Positions 45,741 to 55,835 of a stretch of 64,000 bases of DNA are shown piece after piece; position 1 is the first letter of the stretch; each line of letters opens with the position of its first letter. This stretch comes from Marinomonas spartinae (GTDB lineage Bacteria; Pseudomonadota; Gammaproteobacteria; Pseudomonadales; Marinomonadaceae). A program made the translations under genes and the position numbers. The notes beneath the pieces are model-generated. The model was not told the DNA's origin and did not search any database. It saw nothing but the letters and a program-made list of their open reading frames with translations. The stretch covers positions 62,001-126,000 of the forward strand of contig NZ_FLOB01000002.1 in the NCBI RefSeq assembly GCF_900089775.1, written 5' to 3'.

Positions 45741-47771
45741 TTACTTTAATTTGAAGGCTTTAAGGTCTTCTTGAAGACCGTTAGCCAATTGATAGATATT
45801 GTTACTGTGATCTTGCGACGCATCCGCTTGTGCTAACGTGTCGCTAGAGGCGTTTTGTAGCGTTTCTGCATTCTGACGAATTTGTGTGGCAGCAACACTT
45901 TGTTCTTCTGTTGCAGTGGCTACATTGGTGACACCAAGAGAGACTTTTTTCATCGACGTAAATATGAGAGACAAAATATTACGTGTTTCAGATACTTGGC
46001 CGACACTACTGTCTACTTGGCTTCGCCCTTGTTCCATTTCTTCGACGGCAGAGCGGCTATTTAGCTGTAGCTTTTCAATTACTTTACGAATTTCTTCTGT
46101 GGATTGTTGTGTGCGTTGTGCCAAGACCCTCACTTCATCAGCGACTACGGCAAACCCTCGTCCTTGCTCGCCTGCGCGAGCCGCTTCGATGGCCGCATTC
46201 AGAGCCAGTAAGTTGGTTTGTTCAGCAATCTCATTGATAACGGAGGCTACTTTACCTATTTCTGTCGAACTTTTTTCAACATTCTCAATGGTTTCTGAGG
46301 TCTGACTAAAGGCACTAGAAAGCTTGGCAACAGTTTCTTCAACACGTTGCATTGCCTCATTGCCGTTTTGTGTAATGGTTTGAACCTTGTCTGATTCAAC
46401 TGAAACATCGGTCGCATTGTGTGCGACGTCTTCTATTGCTGTTGATATTTGTACAATGGCTGACGCCACTTGAATGCTGACGTCTTGGCTGTAATTTGCA
46501 CTGTTGATTAATGTTTTATTGACGTCAGAAATGGCATTGCTTGAGTGGAGAAGCTCAATACTAGAATCCTGAACCTTTTGGATAAGCTGAATCAAACTGT
46601 CACGCATATGAATCGTATCATTGCGCAGTAAATCGATTTCATTATTGGAGTCTTTGCTTAATTTATTCTGAAAGCGAAAAGCCAAATTGCCTCTTCCTAA
46701 CTCATGCAAGCCTTGAGAAATTTCTTTTATTGGTGAAAGGGCACGACGAATAAACAGCCATAATGCTATTGCCAGAGTCAGACCGAATACTGCGGATACT
46801 GAACTGACAACCCATAAGGTTTTATTAATCTCAGCTTGATACTCATCATCATAAGTTTTTAATACCACAACCCAGTTCCAGCCTTTCACTCTCTTAAACA
46901 GGGCAATAGCAGGACGAGCAGTGGTGGTTTTTCCTTCTACTTTTAACGAGTAGTGGATGATGCCTGACTGTTGTTGGTACAGTTTCTCGAATGTACTAGC
47001 GAGTTGTGGATTTCGTTTTAGAATATTTTGCCCGACTAAGGCCTTGCTTGGGTGAATAAGAAAGTTCCCTTTATTCTTTCCCGCTGTCGTGACGTAGATA
47101 TACCCCGTTTTGCCAAATACCATTTTATTGAGTGTATTGGCGATTGGTGTCGTGATTCTTGTAATAGGAATAAGCAGTTCGTAATAGAGATTGCTCTGTC
47201 CTGATACTTTTTTATAGTAAGTGAAGTAGGATTTGTTTTTGAGTGTATCTACGCCCAAATAACTGGTGTTATCTTGGATGGCTTTGTAGCCCTCTGTATT
47301 GTCTTCTAGATCAGTACCAGTAGCCAAAGCGTTGTTCGCGGAGCTGGCAACACGAACGATTTGACTTCCTTGCTTGACGAGTAGGCTTACTTCAGATTCT
47401 GTCGATGTGGCGAACTGTTGAATAAGATGGCTATTCCCATTAATCACTTGGTTATTTAACTTAATTGATGGAACTTGAGTGCCATTAATATTTATTGGTG
47501 TATTTGAGTCGACAGTTACTTGCTCCAGCATATTATTAAAGATAGCACCGTTGCGAGTCATAACACGTTGCATCAAGTGATACTTGTCCTCAAGTTGGTT
47601 ACTGACCAACTCGACTTCTTTTTTTTCATGGCCGATGACAATGTCACTGATTTGCTGTTTTAGTTGCACATTGATGATAAAAGTCAAAGCAACAAAAATG
47701 ATAACCACAAGGGCGAGTGTTCCTAGACCAAGTTGTCTTGGTAACGGGTATTTTTTGAAAGATGAGAGCAT
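45741..47771 (-). CDS. methyl-accepting chemotaxis protein 1 (dCache sensor)
   Basis: 676 residues. Transmembrane helix near 15-36, a periplasmic dCache-type sensor (about 40-320, with [18 protein letters not shown] and FGKTGYIYV), second helix (about 330-350), HAMP, and the cytoplasmic signalling domain with the hairpin tip [20 protein letters not shown]. No C-terminal CheR-binding pentapeptide. The ligand is probably a small molecule bound by the distal Cache pocket. Paralogue of the next gene, same length, same strand. Confidence 0.92.
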   Translation of the reverse strand: MLSSFKKYPLPRQLGLGTLALVVIIFVALTFIINVQLKQQISDIVIGHEKKEVELVSNQLEDKYHLMQRVMTRNGAIFNNMLEQVTVDSNTPININGTQVPSIKLNNQVINGNSHLIQQFATSTESEVSLLVKQGSQIVRVASSANNALATGTDLEDNTEGYKAIQDNTSYLGVDTLKNKSYFTYYKKVSGQSNLYYELLIPITRITTPIANTLNKMVFGKTGYIYVTTAGKNKGNFLIHPSKALVGQNILKRNPQLASTFEKLYQQQSGIIHYSLKVEGKTTTARPAIALFKRVKGWNWVVVLKTYDDEYQAEINKTLWVVSSVSAVFGLTLAIALWLFIRRALSPIKEISQGLHELGRGNLAFRFQNKLSKDSNNEIDLLRNDTIHMRDSLIQLIQKVQDSSIELLHSSNAISDVNKTLINSANYSQDVSIQVASAIVQISTAIEDVAHNATDVSVESDKVQTITQNGNEAMQRVEETVAKLSSAFSQTSETIENVEKSSTEIGKVASVINEIAEQTNLLALNAAIEAARAGEQGRGFAVVADEVRVLAQRTQQSTEEIRKVIEKLQLNSRSAVEEMEQGRSQVDSSVGQVSETRNILSLIFTSMKKVSLGVTNVATATEEQSVAATQIRQNAETLQNASSDTLAQADASQDHSNNIYQLANGLQEDLKAFKLK

Positions 47772-47981
47772 CTCATGGATCCTTAGTTCAGGGGATATCT
47801 TAGTTGAGTCATTTAAAAGAGAAGTGTTTCATAACGATCTTATGAAGAAAGTAATATTTTTTTTATTACTGTGTATTGTTTTGTAATGGTTGGGTATTAT
47901 AGTGATAGATTTGTATACAGCAATGCTATTTAATTAAATAAGATAAATTCATGTAAATGAATTTTTAACTGGGTTTGGGAC

Positions 47982-48011
47982 TACCCACTCTATAAACAGA
48001 TAGAGTGGGTA
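47982..48011. other. strong hairpin downstream of chemoreceptor 2
   Basis: Perfect 11-bp inverted repeat TACCCACTCTA / TAGAGTGGGTA with an 8-base loop, 10 bp after the stop of the minus-strand gene. There is no U-run after it on that strand, so termination would be weak; it may protect the transcript end. Confidence 0.55.
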
Positions 48012-48021
48012 AAAAGAGGAG

Positions 48022-50052
48022 TTATGGCAATGTGAAAGCGGTGAGATCTTCTTGAAGGTCAGTGGCCATTTTTTGAATATTTTGGCTATGGCCTTGTGAG
48101 GTGTCCGCTTGTGTTAATGTGTCGTTCGAGGCTTCACTAAGTGTTTCTGCATTCTGACGAATTTGCGTGGCAGCAACACTTTGTTCTTCTGTTGCTGTGG
48201 CTACATTCGTTGTACCAAGCGAAACTTTTTTCATTGACGTCAGTATATTAGACAAAATATTGCGTGTTTCTAAGACTTGGCTGACACTATTGTCAACTTG
48301 GTTTCTTCCTTGCTCCATCTCTTTCACGGCTGAGCGGCTGTTTAGTTGTAGTGCCTCAATTACTTTGCGAATTTCTTCTGTGGATTGTTGCGTGCGTTGT
48401 GCCAACACCCTTACTTCGTCGGCAACCACCGCAAAGCCTCGTCCTTGTTCTCCTGCGCGAGCGGCCTCAATGGCGGCATTCAGTGCCAGTAGGTTGGTTT
48501 GTTCAGCAATCTCATTGATAACAGAAATTACCTTGCCTATTTCTGTTGAACTTTTTTCAACATCCTCGATGGTTTCTGATGCTTGACTAAAGGCATTGGA
48601 AAGCTTGCCCACGGTTTCTTCAACACGTTGCATTGCTTGATTGCCATTTTGTGTAATAGCTTGAACATTGTCTGATTCGGAAGAGACGTCAGTTGCATTG
48701 TGTGCAACCTCTTCTATGGCTGTTGATATCTGAGCAATAGCTGAGGCTACCTGCATGCTGATGTCCTGACTGTAGTTCGCACTGTCGATTAATGCTTTAT
48801 TGACGTTGGAAATCTCGTGGCTGGAGTGAAGGAGCTCAATACTTGAACCTTGAACCTTTTGAATAAGGTGAATCAAATTGTTACGCATGAGGATCGTATC
48901 ATTACGTAATAAGTCGATTTCATTGTTGGAGTCTGGGGTCAATTTATCATGAAAACGAAAAGCCAAATTGCCTTCCCCTAATTCATGTAAGCCTTTGGAG
49001 ATTTCTTTTAACGGTTTAAGTGCGCGGCGCATGTATAGCCATAGGCATAACACAAGCAAAAGACCAAAAATTACAGAGGCTGCACCAACAACCCATAACG
49101 TGGCATTAATTTCTGCTTGATATTCGTTGTCGTAGGTTTTTAGCACCACGACCCAGTTCCAGTCTTTGACCCTTTCAAATAGAGCAAGAGCAGGACGGGG
49201 AGTAGTGGTTACCCCCGGGATTTTCAGGTTGTAATGAATGATGCCTCGATCTTTTTTATACATCTTCGAGAACGTCGTTTTAAGGCTTGGGAAAACGCTA
49301 AAAATATTTTTCCCAACCATCTGCATGTTGGGGTGAAGAACAAATGTGCCTGGGTGGTCGCCTGCTTGCGTGATAAAAATATAGCCACTTTTACCAAATG
49401 TGAGTTTATTTAATGATTGGGCTAATGCTCCTGTTATCTTATTAAAAGGGATGAGCAGCTCGTAATATAAATTGCTCTGGCCTAGAACCTTGCTGTAGTT
49501 AGCAAAGTATTGCTGGCCATTTATGGTGTCGACGCCAATAAAATTTTCATCCCCTTCTAATGCTTGATAGCCTTTATTATTCTCCTGCAACAAAGATCCT
49601 AACATGGATGGGTTTTCTGAAGAGCTGGCAATCCGAATAAATTGATTATTTTTCTTGATTAGGAGGTTTGCATTCAGGTCTGTGGCGTTAGCGAATTGTT
49701 GCATGAAATGGCTTTGACCGCTGATGGTCTTACCGTTTAATTGTACCGAAGGGAGTGTTAGGTCGTTAACATTATCTGCTTGATTTGTATTGATTCTTGC
49801 CTCTTTTAGCATTGTGCCCAGAAGTGCACCATTGTGCTGGATGCTATTCTCTAAAGAATGGTATTTTTCTTCTAATTGTCTAGTGACCAGTTCTAATTCT
49901 TTTTTTTCATGGTCTGTTACGATTCTGTTGATATGTTCATTCAGTTGAGAGTTAATAATAAATACTAAGGTTGCAAAAATGATCGTGACAAAGATCAATG
50001 TTGCGATACCAAGTTGCCTTGGCAGGGGTGATTTTTTTAGAAATGACAACAT
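48022..50052 (-). CDS. methyl-accepting chemotaxis protein 2 (dCache sensor)
   Basis: 676 residues with the same plan as the neighbour: helix near 15-36, dCache sensor ([27 protein letters not shown]), second helix, HAMP and signalling domain with the identical tip. The sensor halves differ a lot while the region around the tip is almost identical over about 80 residues. Probably arose by tandem duplication and now senses a different ligand. AAGGA ribosome site. Confidence 0.92.
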   Translation of the reverse strand: MLSFLKKSPLPRQLGIATLIFVTIIFATLVFIINSQLNEHINRIVTDHEKKELELVTRQLEEKYHSLENSIQHNGALLGTMLKEARINTNQADNVNDLTLPSVQLNGKTISGQSHFMQQFANATDLNANLLIKKNNQFIRIASSSENPSMLGSLLQENNKGYQALEGDENFIGVDTINGQQYFANYSKVLGQSNLYYELLIPFNKITGALAQSLNKLTFGKSGYIFITQAGDHPGTFVLHPNMQMVGKNIFSVFPSLKTTFSKMYKKDRGIIHYNLKIPGVTTTPRPALALFERVKDWNWVVVLKTYDNEYQAEINATLWVVGAASVIFGLLLVLCLWLYMRRALKPLKEISKGLHELGEGNLAFRFHDKLTPDSNNEIDLLRNDTILMRNNLIHLIQKVQGSSIELLHSSHEISNVNKALIDSANYSQDISMQVASAIAQISTAIEEVAHNATDVSSESDNVQAITQNGNQAMQRVEETVGKLSNAFSQASETIEDVEKSSTEIGKVISVINEIAEQTNLLALNAAIEAARAGEQGRGFAVVADEVRVLAQRTQQSTEEIRKVIEALQLNSRSAVKEMEQGRNQVDNSVSQVLETRNILSNILTSMKKVSLGTTNVATATEEQSVAATQIRQNAETLSEASNDTLTQADTSQGHSQNIQKMATDLQEDLTAFTLP

Positions 50053-50537
50053 AGATTGAAAGATCCTTAACAGTGATAGAAGGGTTAGCTTTTGTTCTGT
50101 CTTAAATGAAGTAGGTAGGGAGAAAAATGATTTTTATTTCATATAAATCAATATCTTGCATTTACGCCTCTAAAATTTCAGTTGTCTTAAGCTGTATGTA
50201 GAAACAACTTAATGTAAAAAACTGTTGTTTTTTAAAATTGTAATGGTGAAAAACAATATAAGTAACAACTTAAATTGAAAGTGTTAAGGTTTGATTACTT
50301 ATACTTTTAGAGCTTGCTAACCTGTCATCTTAGGCCTTCACAACCATCACCAATCGTTTCTCTATTAATGGTTTTTGCTTTACAGACTGAAAAGTTTGAT
50401 AGAAGCTTGTTCTTTAAAGCATTTATTGCTTTCATGTTTGCTGAAAGTTAAAGACGGTGAGGGCGTGCGGTTTATACAAATCTTCCCTTGTCATCGCAAT
50501 GTTATTTCCTCCTTCCATGTTGAGAAAGGATCGCCAT
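50053..50537. other. 485-bp AT-rich gap
   Basis: It must contain the chemoreceptor 2 promoter and that of the DUF5062 gene. A 10-bp direct repeat AACAACTTAA occurs at 50203-50212 and 50264-50273, with related GTTGTCTTAA at 50181. I find no gene, RNA motif or terminator that I can defend. Confidence 0.4.
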
Positions 50538-50798
50538 ATGAAGAAGATCAAAAATGAAGCGGCTCTGAGCAAGAGAGCATTACAAGTGGGAGAGAACTAC
50601 GCTTTAAAAAGAGGCTATGCCGGTTTTTCTTCCACTATGTCAGCCAATGAAAAAGTTGAGGCAATTTATCGCTTGTTGGTACTGGATAAGCTTGTGGTCG
50701 GGGTGCCTGCTGATAAAGAGAACCTTCCTGCCATGAAGCATAAATTGGCTTTATGGATTCAAAAGCTCTTGCCTAAAGATGATCCTCTGTTGAAATAG
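50538..50798 (+). CDS. DUF5062 family small protein
   Basis: 86 residues from the ATG at 50538 (AAGGAT at good spacing; a longer frame upstream has no ribosome site). The pattern MKKIKNEAALSKRALQVG, KVEAIYRLLVLDKLV, PADKENLPAMKHKLALWI and the ending LPKDDPLLK fits the small DUF5062 family as I remember it from Vibrio and Shewanella relatives. No transmembrane segment. Function unknown. Confidence 0.7.
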   Translation: MKKIKNEAALSKRALQVGENYALKRGYAGFSSTMSANEKVEAIYRLLVLDKLVVGVPADKENLPAMKHKLALWIQKLLPKDDPLLK

Positions 50799-50836
50799 CT
50801 CTGTCTTATTAACGCCAGTGGCTTTTCGCTAGTGCC

Positions 50837-50864
50837 AATGCCGTCTTGATGACGGCATTTTTAT
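50837..50864 (+). terminator. terminator after DUF5062 gene
   Basis: AATGCCGTC / GACGGCATT stem with a 5-base loop, then TTTATT. Confidence 0.88.
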
Positions 50865-50918
50865 TGCTGGTTACTGACTTTTTTACATTTTTATGGACAA
50901 ATTGTTTTTTATTATTGT

Positions 50919-50934
50919 AATGTTATATCATTTC
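50919..50934 (+). promoter_or_regulatory. Zur-like box upstream of the DUF1826 gene
   Basis: AATGTTATATCATTTC, with AATG/CATT symmetry and the GTTATA core of gammaproteobacterial Zur boxes, 26 bp before the start codon. The right half deviates from the consensus. Resemblance judged from memory. Confidence 0.35.
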
Positions 50935-50960
50935 AAAATACAAAGTAGGTTTAAAGCAAT

Positions 50961-51629
50961 ATGAACACGGCACGGCAAGCACCATTGGAATCGTTGGAAG
51001 CAGATAGAACATTATTGTCTGTTGTTAAGTCGAAAGAGCCAGATGTTTTTGGGGATATTTACCAAGACTCGTTCAATATGGTGGTATGGAAGCGGTCGCT
51101 TGAGGAAGTTGGTACTTACTGTACAAGCCTAATAGCCTCTGCACCGCAGTTGAATATTAAAGACCAAGGTGCGCCAGAGCACATTGAAAAGTTATTGGTT
51201 CGTATTCTACCCGACGACAACAATAAAGAGATCTTTATTAAAGATGTGCGTACATTAATGGATATGTTTGCCTGTTTATTTGACCTGTCAGAGGTGGGGT
51301 TGAGATTGGCCGTGCTATCCAAAGCCATGTGTCCGCGTTTTCATGTGGATAATATTCCGTGTCGGCTGATTACCACCTATTTAGGGCAGGGTTCTGAGTG
51401 GCTTCATGATGCGCATGCGGTCCGCTCCGAGTTAGGTCATTTGGTTAAATGGACTGAGAAAAATACGGGATTGGCTTCTTTTGGAACGGTGAATCAACTA
51501 GATGCTGGAGATGTGGCCTTAATGAAAGGCAATACCTGGCCTACTGCCATGGGGAGAGGGGTGGTTCACCGATCACCCAGTGCATCGGTGGATTCGCCAA
51601 GATTGTTTCTCAGTTTGGATATGATTTAG
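50961..51629 (+). CDS. DUF1826 domain protein
   Basis: 222 residues, nearly all a DUF1826 domain. LSKAMCPRFHVDNIPCRLITT, cut here to CPRFHVDNIPCRLITTY, and GDVALMKGNTWPTAMGRGVVHRSP are the family blocks; the conserved Cys, His and Asp in the first block look like a metal site. Family members are often found beside COG0523 zinc metallochaperones in zinc-starvation clusters, though none is adjacent here. Biochemical role unknown. Confidence 0.8.
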   Translation: MNTARQAPLESLEADRTLLSVVKSKEPDVFGDIYQDSFNMVVWKRSLEEVGTYCTSLIASAPQLNIKDQGAPEHIEKLLVRILPDDNNKEIFIKDVRTLMDMFACLFDLSEVGLRLAVLSKAMCPRFHVDNIPCRLITTYLGQGSEWLHDAHAVRSELGHLVKWTEKNTGLASFGTVNQLDAGDVALMKGNTWPTAMGRGVVHRSPSASVDSPRLFLSLDMI

Positions 51630-51660
51630 CCGTTATCGTAATGTCACGGAAATACGGCTG

Positions 51661-52380
51661 TTACCACTCAATTTTTTTATTATCCCAATCGATAAAGCTG
51701 GCCTGATTATCCATCTTGGCGTTGTCCATGATGGATAATAATCTTTGTGCAACAAACTTCGGTGTAAAGAGCTTGCCTTCTGGAACGGATTTCTGAAAGG
51801 GCTTGGATAAAGGGGTATCGGTTGTTCCTGGATGAAAGGCCATCAATTTGACATTCTTTGCGCGTCTAGCGTACTCAATAGCACTGGTTTGTATGAGCAT
51901 ATTTAATGCTGCTTTTGAGGCTCGGTAGCCATACCAGCCTCCTATTTTATTGTCTGAAATACTGCCAACTCGTGCGCTAAACAGGGCAACCTGCGTATTT
52001 CTTTTCCCCTTGAGAACTTGAATCAACCGACTCAACCAAATCATAGGAACGATCGCATTGCTCCTATACAACCCAGCTAGCTGGTCGATTTGAATGTCTT
52101 CCAACTTTTTCTCCGGAGTATACTGCGTGTTGTGCAATACACCGTTACAGATAATAACCTTAGTAAGGTTATTGGTGTGTTGTTGCAGGTACTGGCAGAT
52201 CTCTTCAATGCTCTCTTGGGAGTAGTTGCTTAATAATGGCCTGACTTTTTGACTGAAAAAGCGAGGAGGAAACTGGCTAACCGTGTAAATTATTCGGCAA
52301 TCATTCTGATTAGAAAGCTGTGCTATGACTGCTTGAGCGATGCGGCTACTGGAGCCAATCACGAGAGCATCAAATTGCAT
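51661..52380 (-). CDS. SDR-family protein (CsgA/C-factor-like)
   Basis: 239 residues. Short-chain dehydrogenase fold with an unusual cofactor loop GSSSRIAQAV in place of TGxxxGIG, then CNGVLHN, SARVGS and the catalytic YRASKAALN. The ending (MDNQASFIDWDNKKIEW) matches the C-factor-like SDR group. It may bind cofactor weakly. Substrate unknown. 31 bp from the convergent DUF1826 gene. Confidence 0.78.
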   Translation of the reverse strand: MQFDALVIGSSSRIAQAVIAQLSNQNDCRIIYTVSQFPPRFFSQKVRPLLSNYSQESIEEICQYLQQHTNNLTKVIICNGVLHNTQYTPEKKLEDIQIDQLAGLYRSNAIVPMIWLSRLIQVLKGKRNTQVALFSARVGSISDNKIGGWYGYRASKAALNMLIQTSAIEYARRAKNVKLMAFHPGTTDTPLSKPFQKSVPEGKLFTPKFVAQRLLSIMDNAKMDNQASFIDWDNKKIEW

Positions 52381-52585
52381 GGCGTATTTTCCTTAATAAC
52401 GGGCATGATGTGAAGGGGGATGCATTTATAGCTTATGATAGACAAGAGTGACGTGTTCAAAAACGTCGCTAAGCTTTGCAACTTTCCTTGTGCGATTGAC
52501 CGTCTGCGATCATAAGTCGACAAATGCATCCTCAACCAGTGTACTTTATGTCCCATTAAAGTTTAAGAGGGATTTGTGTTTGTTA

Positions 52586-52978
52586 CTACAGATCACATTG
52601 ACCTTTGTCACAAGAGGTACAGCGTGGTTTACCCGTTACGAAAGCTGAAATAGAGTGACGATATTTTGCAAAGCAACGATAGCCAATATCTGCAAATAAG
52701 CGAATGACTGGCCAGCGTAATATCTGCATCCATCGGTGTTTGCCTACTAGCTTCCATGCCATGCAGGTAACATCTAAACCTTGGATGACTTTGCCATTCT
52801 CTAACTGTCCATGAAGGATTCTGTCTGCCTTAATGGGGTCAATATGGGGATAACGCTGGGCAAAATCGTTATGATGAATGTTCTCTAGAGTAAGTCTTTG
52901 ATGTATATCGAATTTTTTTAGCTCTCGCATTTCCGCAAAGCAAAGTGGGCAAAAACCGTCGTAAAAAATGGTCAACAT
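52586..52978 (-). CDS. DCC-family thiol-disulfide oxidoreductase-like protein (DUF393)
   Basis: 130 residues. The N-terminal YDGFCPLCFAEM carries the CxxC of DCC proteins (Cys about 10 and 13), and GLDVTCMAWKLVG and the R-P-I-R segment follow the family. The C-terminal CTSCDKGQC adds three further cysteines, perhaps a second metal or redox site. Predicted redox role without known partner. Same strand as the DUF3429 gene 50 bp upstream. Confidence 0.82.
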   Translation of the reverse strand: MLTIFYDGFCPLCFAEMRELKKFDIHQRLTLENIHHNDFAQRYPHIDPIKADRILHGQLENGKVIQGLDVTCMAWKLVGKHRWMQILRWPVIRLFADIGYRCFAKYRHSISAFVTGKPRCTSCDKGQCDL

Positions 52979-53028
52979 AACTGTGTCTCCTATTGGCTAG
53001 GATTGTCAGTTCTTCCTTAGGGCGTTCT

Positions 53029-53472
53029 CTAATAGATGGGGAAGAGTACAATCACATGCAGAACACTTAATACGACAGTAAGCACAAAACGGATCTTTGA
53101 ATAGGCTTTATAGGATTGAGAGACCAGCCTTAACCAACGTCCATCTAGCCAAAAGGTGGTAATAAAGCCTAGTAGCAAGATACCAATAGATAGCTCTGGT
53201 ACTTTCATAAACAGGCTTCCCCAGGCAACCAACATAATCAAATGGTTTAATAGCATTGTCCGTCTGCTGTATTTTTGTTGCTTACCTTCGAGTACCTGCC
53301 CAGATAGCACTCCGTTAACAAAGCTTAAAAGAATGGCGCTGTAGGAAGCAAAAAGTGCTTGTCCCGAGTATCCCATGATGTGTATGTCTGTCAGCGTCAG
53401 AATGGTCAGGACAAGAAAGGGAGCCAGCGCAAACAGACCTAATAGAAGCATGGGAGTGGCAGAATATCGCAT
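53029..53472 (-). CDS. DUF3429-like inner-membrane protein
   Basis: 147 residues with about five hydrophobic helices. The pattern ALAPFLVLTILT, YSAILLSFVNGVLSG and a charged GRWLRL loop resembles DUF3429, a small integral membrane family of unknown function. It precedes the DCC gene in a likely two-gene unit. Confidence 0.65.
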   Translation of the reverse strand: MRYSATPMLLLGLFALAPFLVLTILTLTDIHIMGYSGQALFASYSAILLSFVNGVLSGQVLEGKQQKYSRRTMLLNHLIMLVAWGSLFMKVPELSIGILLLGFITTFWLDGRWLRLVSQSYKAYSKIRFVLTVVLSVLHVIVLFPIY

Positions 53473-53764
53473 AAAAAACCTTTAGCTGAAAACACAAATT
53501 TTTTGTGTAAAAAAAAAGAATTATCTAACAAAATGGCAAAAAAAAATACGTAAACTTCCGAATAAATTGCATATTCTTGCCATAACTTACGGTTATTAAG
53601 GGTCTTAAGTTGCTTTAGTTGGCTGGTAGCCGTCATTCGCCATTGAGCGAAATTCAGGCTCAGAGTACAATGTCTGGCTAGAATTTAACTTTCCTCAGAT
53701 GTACGCTAACGGTCTGTTGAGTGTATATCTAACCAATTTCAATTTGCTTAAGGTGTGTTTAGAA

Positions 53765-55141
53765 ATGCCAGCTAAAACAATGGATGAACTCGTCTCCCTT
53801 TGTAAACGTCGCGGATTTATTTTCCAAGGCAGTGAAATCTACGGTGGTATGCAAGGTGCTTACGATTACGGTCCGTTAGGTATTGAATTAAAAAACAACC
53901 TAAAAGCGGCTTGGTGGCGTGCGATGGTGTACGAGCGTGACGACGTGGAAGGTTTGGATGCAGCGATCATTCAAAACAAAAATGTCTATAAATACTCTGG
54001 TCACGAAGATACTTTTACTGACCCAATGGTTGATTGCCATGAGTGTAAGTCGCGTATGCGTGCCGATCACATGAAAGACATTAAAGTCTGCGACAATTGT
54101 GGTTCAACTAATGTGACCGAGCCACGAGATTTCAACTTAATGTTTAAAACCAATGTTGGTCCGATGGTGAATGAAGAGTCTTACACTTACCTTCGCCCTG
54201 AGACGGCACAAGGTATCTTCACGAACTTCAAAAACGTCGTCGACTCAACTTCTCGCACTTTGCCTTTTGGTATTGCACAAATTGGTAAATCTTTCCGTAA
54301 CGAAATCACGCCGCGCAACTTCATTTTCCGTGTTCGCGAGTTCGAACAAATGGAATTGGAATTTTTCTGTAAGCCAGGTGAAGATGAAAAATGGCATGAA
54401 TTCTGGGTTGGTGCGCGTAAGCAATGGTGGTTGGATCAAGGTCTAGCGGAAGAAAATATTGAATTTGAATATGTCACAGGTGACGACTTGGCTCACTATT
54501 CAAAATCTACTGTTGATATCTTGTACAAGTTTCCACATGGTTTTGAAGAATTAGAAGGCGTTGCTAACCGTACTGATTACGATTTGGGCTCTCACACCAA
54601 AGCGCAAGAAGAGTTTGGCCTATCTGCGAAAGTGAAACAGAATGAGCATTCAACGGCTAAGTTAGCTATTCGTGACCTTGAAGCAAACAAATGGGAAGTG
54701 CCTTTCTGTATCGAGCCTTCTGCTGGTCTGGATCGTGGTTTATTGGCGGTGATGACAGAAGCTTATACAGAGGAAGAATTGCCAAACGGTTCGACACGAA
54801 CTGTGCTTAAGTTCAAACCGCATCTAGCACCAATCAAGGTGGCTATTATGCCGCTTAAGAAGAACAAGCCTGAAATCGTAGCGCTTGCTAAAGAGTTGAA
54901 AAACAAACTACAGAAATTAGGCTTGGGTCGTATTCTTTATGAAAATACAGGCAACGTGGGTAAAGGCTACCGCCGCCATGATGAAGTGGGAACGCCAATC
55001 TGTGTAACGGTCGACTTTGACTCTATCGAGAAAGAAGGTGCGCCAGTAACGGTTCGTGACCGTGATACCATGGAGCAAATTGTTGTGCCAGCGGCAGAGT
55101 TGCCTGCTTATGTAGTCAATTACTTTATTAACCAAAATTAA
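53765..55141 (+). CDS. glyS: glycyl-tRNA synthetase, single-subunit (alpha2) class IIa type
   Basis: 458 residues from the ATG at 53765 (AAGGTG upstream; an in-frame ATG 22 codons earlier is unlikely). It is the homodimeric GlyRS form: [16 protein letters not shown], a zinc knuckle ([11 protein letters not shown] ... CDNCGS), motif 2 in [20 protein letters not shown], motif 3 in [13 protein letters not shown], and a C-terminal anticodon-binding domain ([14 protein letters not shown]). It charges tRNA-Gly. Most gammaproteobacteria instead have the unrelated tetrameric GlyQS. Confidence 0.93.
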   Translation: MPAKTMDELVSLCKRRGFIFQGSEIYGGMQGAYDYGPLGIELKNNLKAAWWRAMVYERDDVEGLDAAIIQNKNVYKYSGHEDTFTDPMVDCHECKSRMRADHMKDIKVCDNCGSTNVTEPRDFNLMFKTNVGPMVNEESYTYLRPETAQGIFTNFKNVVDSTSRTLPFGIAQIGKSFRNEITPRNFIFRVREFEQMELEFFCKPGEDEKWHEFWVGARKQWWLDQGLAEENIEFEYVTGDDLAHYSKSTVDILYKFPHGFEELEGVANRTDYDLGSHTKAQEEFGLSAKVKQNEHSTAKLAIRDLEANKWEVPFCIEPSAGLDRGLLAVMTEAYTEEELPNGSTRTVLKFKPHLAPIKVAIMPLKKNKPEIVALAKELKNKLQKLGLGRILYENTGNVGKGYRRHDEVGTPICVTVDFDSIEKEGAPVTVRDRDTMEQIVVPAAELPAYVVNYFINQN

Positions 55142-55187
55142 TAGTGGTTAATAAAACGTTATTGTCTTTGTTATAAGACAAACACTG

Positions 55188-55220
55188 AAAGCCGTTACGC
55201 TCAGTCGTTGCGGCTTTTTT
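55188..55220 (+). terminator. terminator after glyS
   Basis: AAAGCCG / CGGCTTT stem followed by TTTTGTT; it also lies close to the end of the convergent DUF2867 gene. Confidence 0.75.
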
Positions 55221-55224
55221 GTTA

Positions 55225-55689
55225 TTATACGGTCTTACTTGCCGTTTTGACGCGGGTTAAAGCATTAAGAACAATAAGCACATGAAAGGGAAGAATCGCT
55301 TTTAGGTAGAGTTGGCCCGCTGAGTTATTGGGATGTACCCAAGTGGCTAAAAAGACACGTCCATGCTGTGACATAACCGAAATTCTAAAGTTTAAATGAG
55401 TGTCGTTAAACCCAGCGATAAGTTCATCGCTATTTTCAGATTCCACTGGAAAAAAGCCCACTTTATTTAGCGTTTCCGGCCCCTCTTTTAACAGCCCAAA
55501 AGGGGCGGTGATAATATTTCTCATGCCAATCAAACACTGAGCCCATCCAGGAAAGTTTGTAATAATGTCTGCGGCATGACGCGGTGATAGATTCGATTCA
55601 ACCGAGTAGCAGTCAAGAAAGTCTGTTGTCTTTAATCTATTATGAAGCGCACTTTCTAATGGCAGTGCTGATGAGATGACGTGCTGCAT
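55225..55689 (-). CDS. DUF2867 family protein
   Basis: 154 residues. FPGWAQCLIGMRNIITAPFGL and FRISVMSQHGRVFLATWVHP with a final hydrophobic stretch (YLKAILPFHVLIVLNAL) agree with DUF2867, a SRPBCC-like family whose function is unknown. Stands alone and is convergent with glyS. Confidence 0.75.
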   Translation of the reverse strand: MQHVISSALPLESALHNRLKTTDFLDCYSVESNLSPRHAADIITNFPGWAQCLIGMRNIITAPFGLLKEGPETLNKVGFFPVESENSDELIAGFNDTHLNFRISVMSQHGRVFLATWVHPNNSAGQLYLKAILPFHVLIVLNALTRVKTASKTV

Positions 55690-55835
55690 ATTGATTACCC
55701 TTCCTTATGGCTTCACTCATATCTTTCTACCATAGAGGCGTTGCTTATTCATTGAATATTTTTGTATGCAAAATAAAAAAATTAATACTAGCATTTAACT
55801 GTTTAAAATAAAAACAATTAAAAGGGAATACTATA

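Noticed and set aside
45886..48586. Matching 139-codon antisense frames inside both chemoreceptor genes (45886-46305 and 48167-48586)
   Set aside because: They mirror the near-identical signalling domain on the other strand; their similarity follows from the sense-strand homology.
50203..50273. Direct repeat AACAACTTAA as a CRISPR-like or iteron array
   Set aside because: Only two 10-bp copies 61 bp apart in AT-rich DNA; no further units.
53473..53764. Glycine riboswitch or T-box in the glyS leader
   Set aside because: No glycine-aptamer core or T-box sequence could be found by eye.
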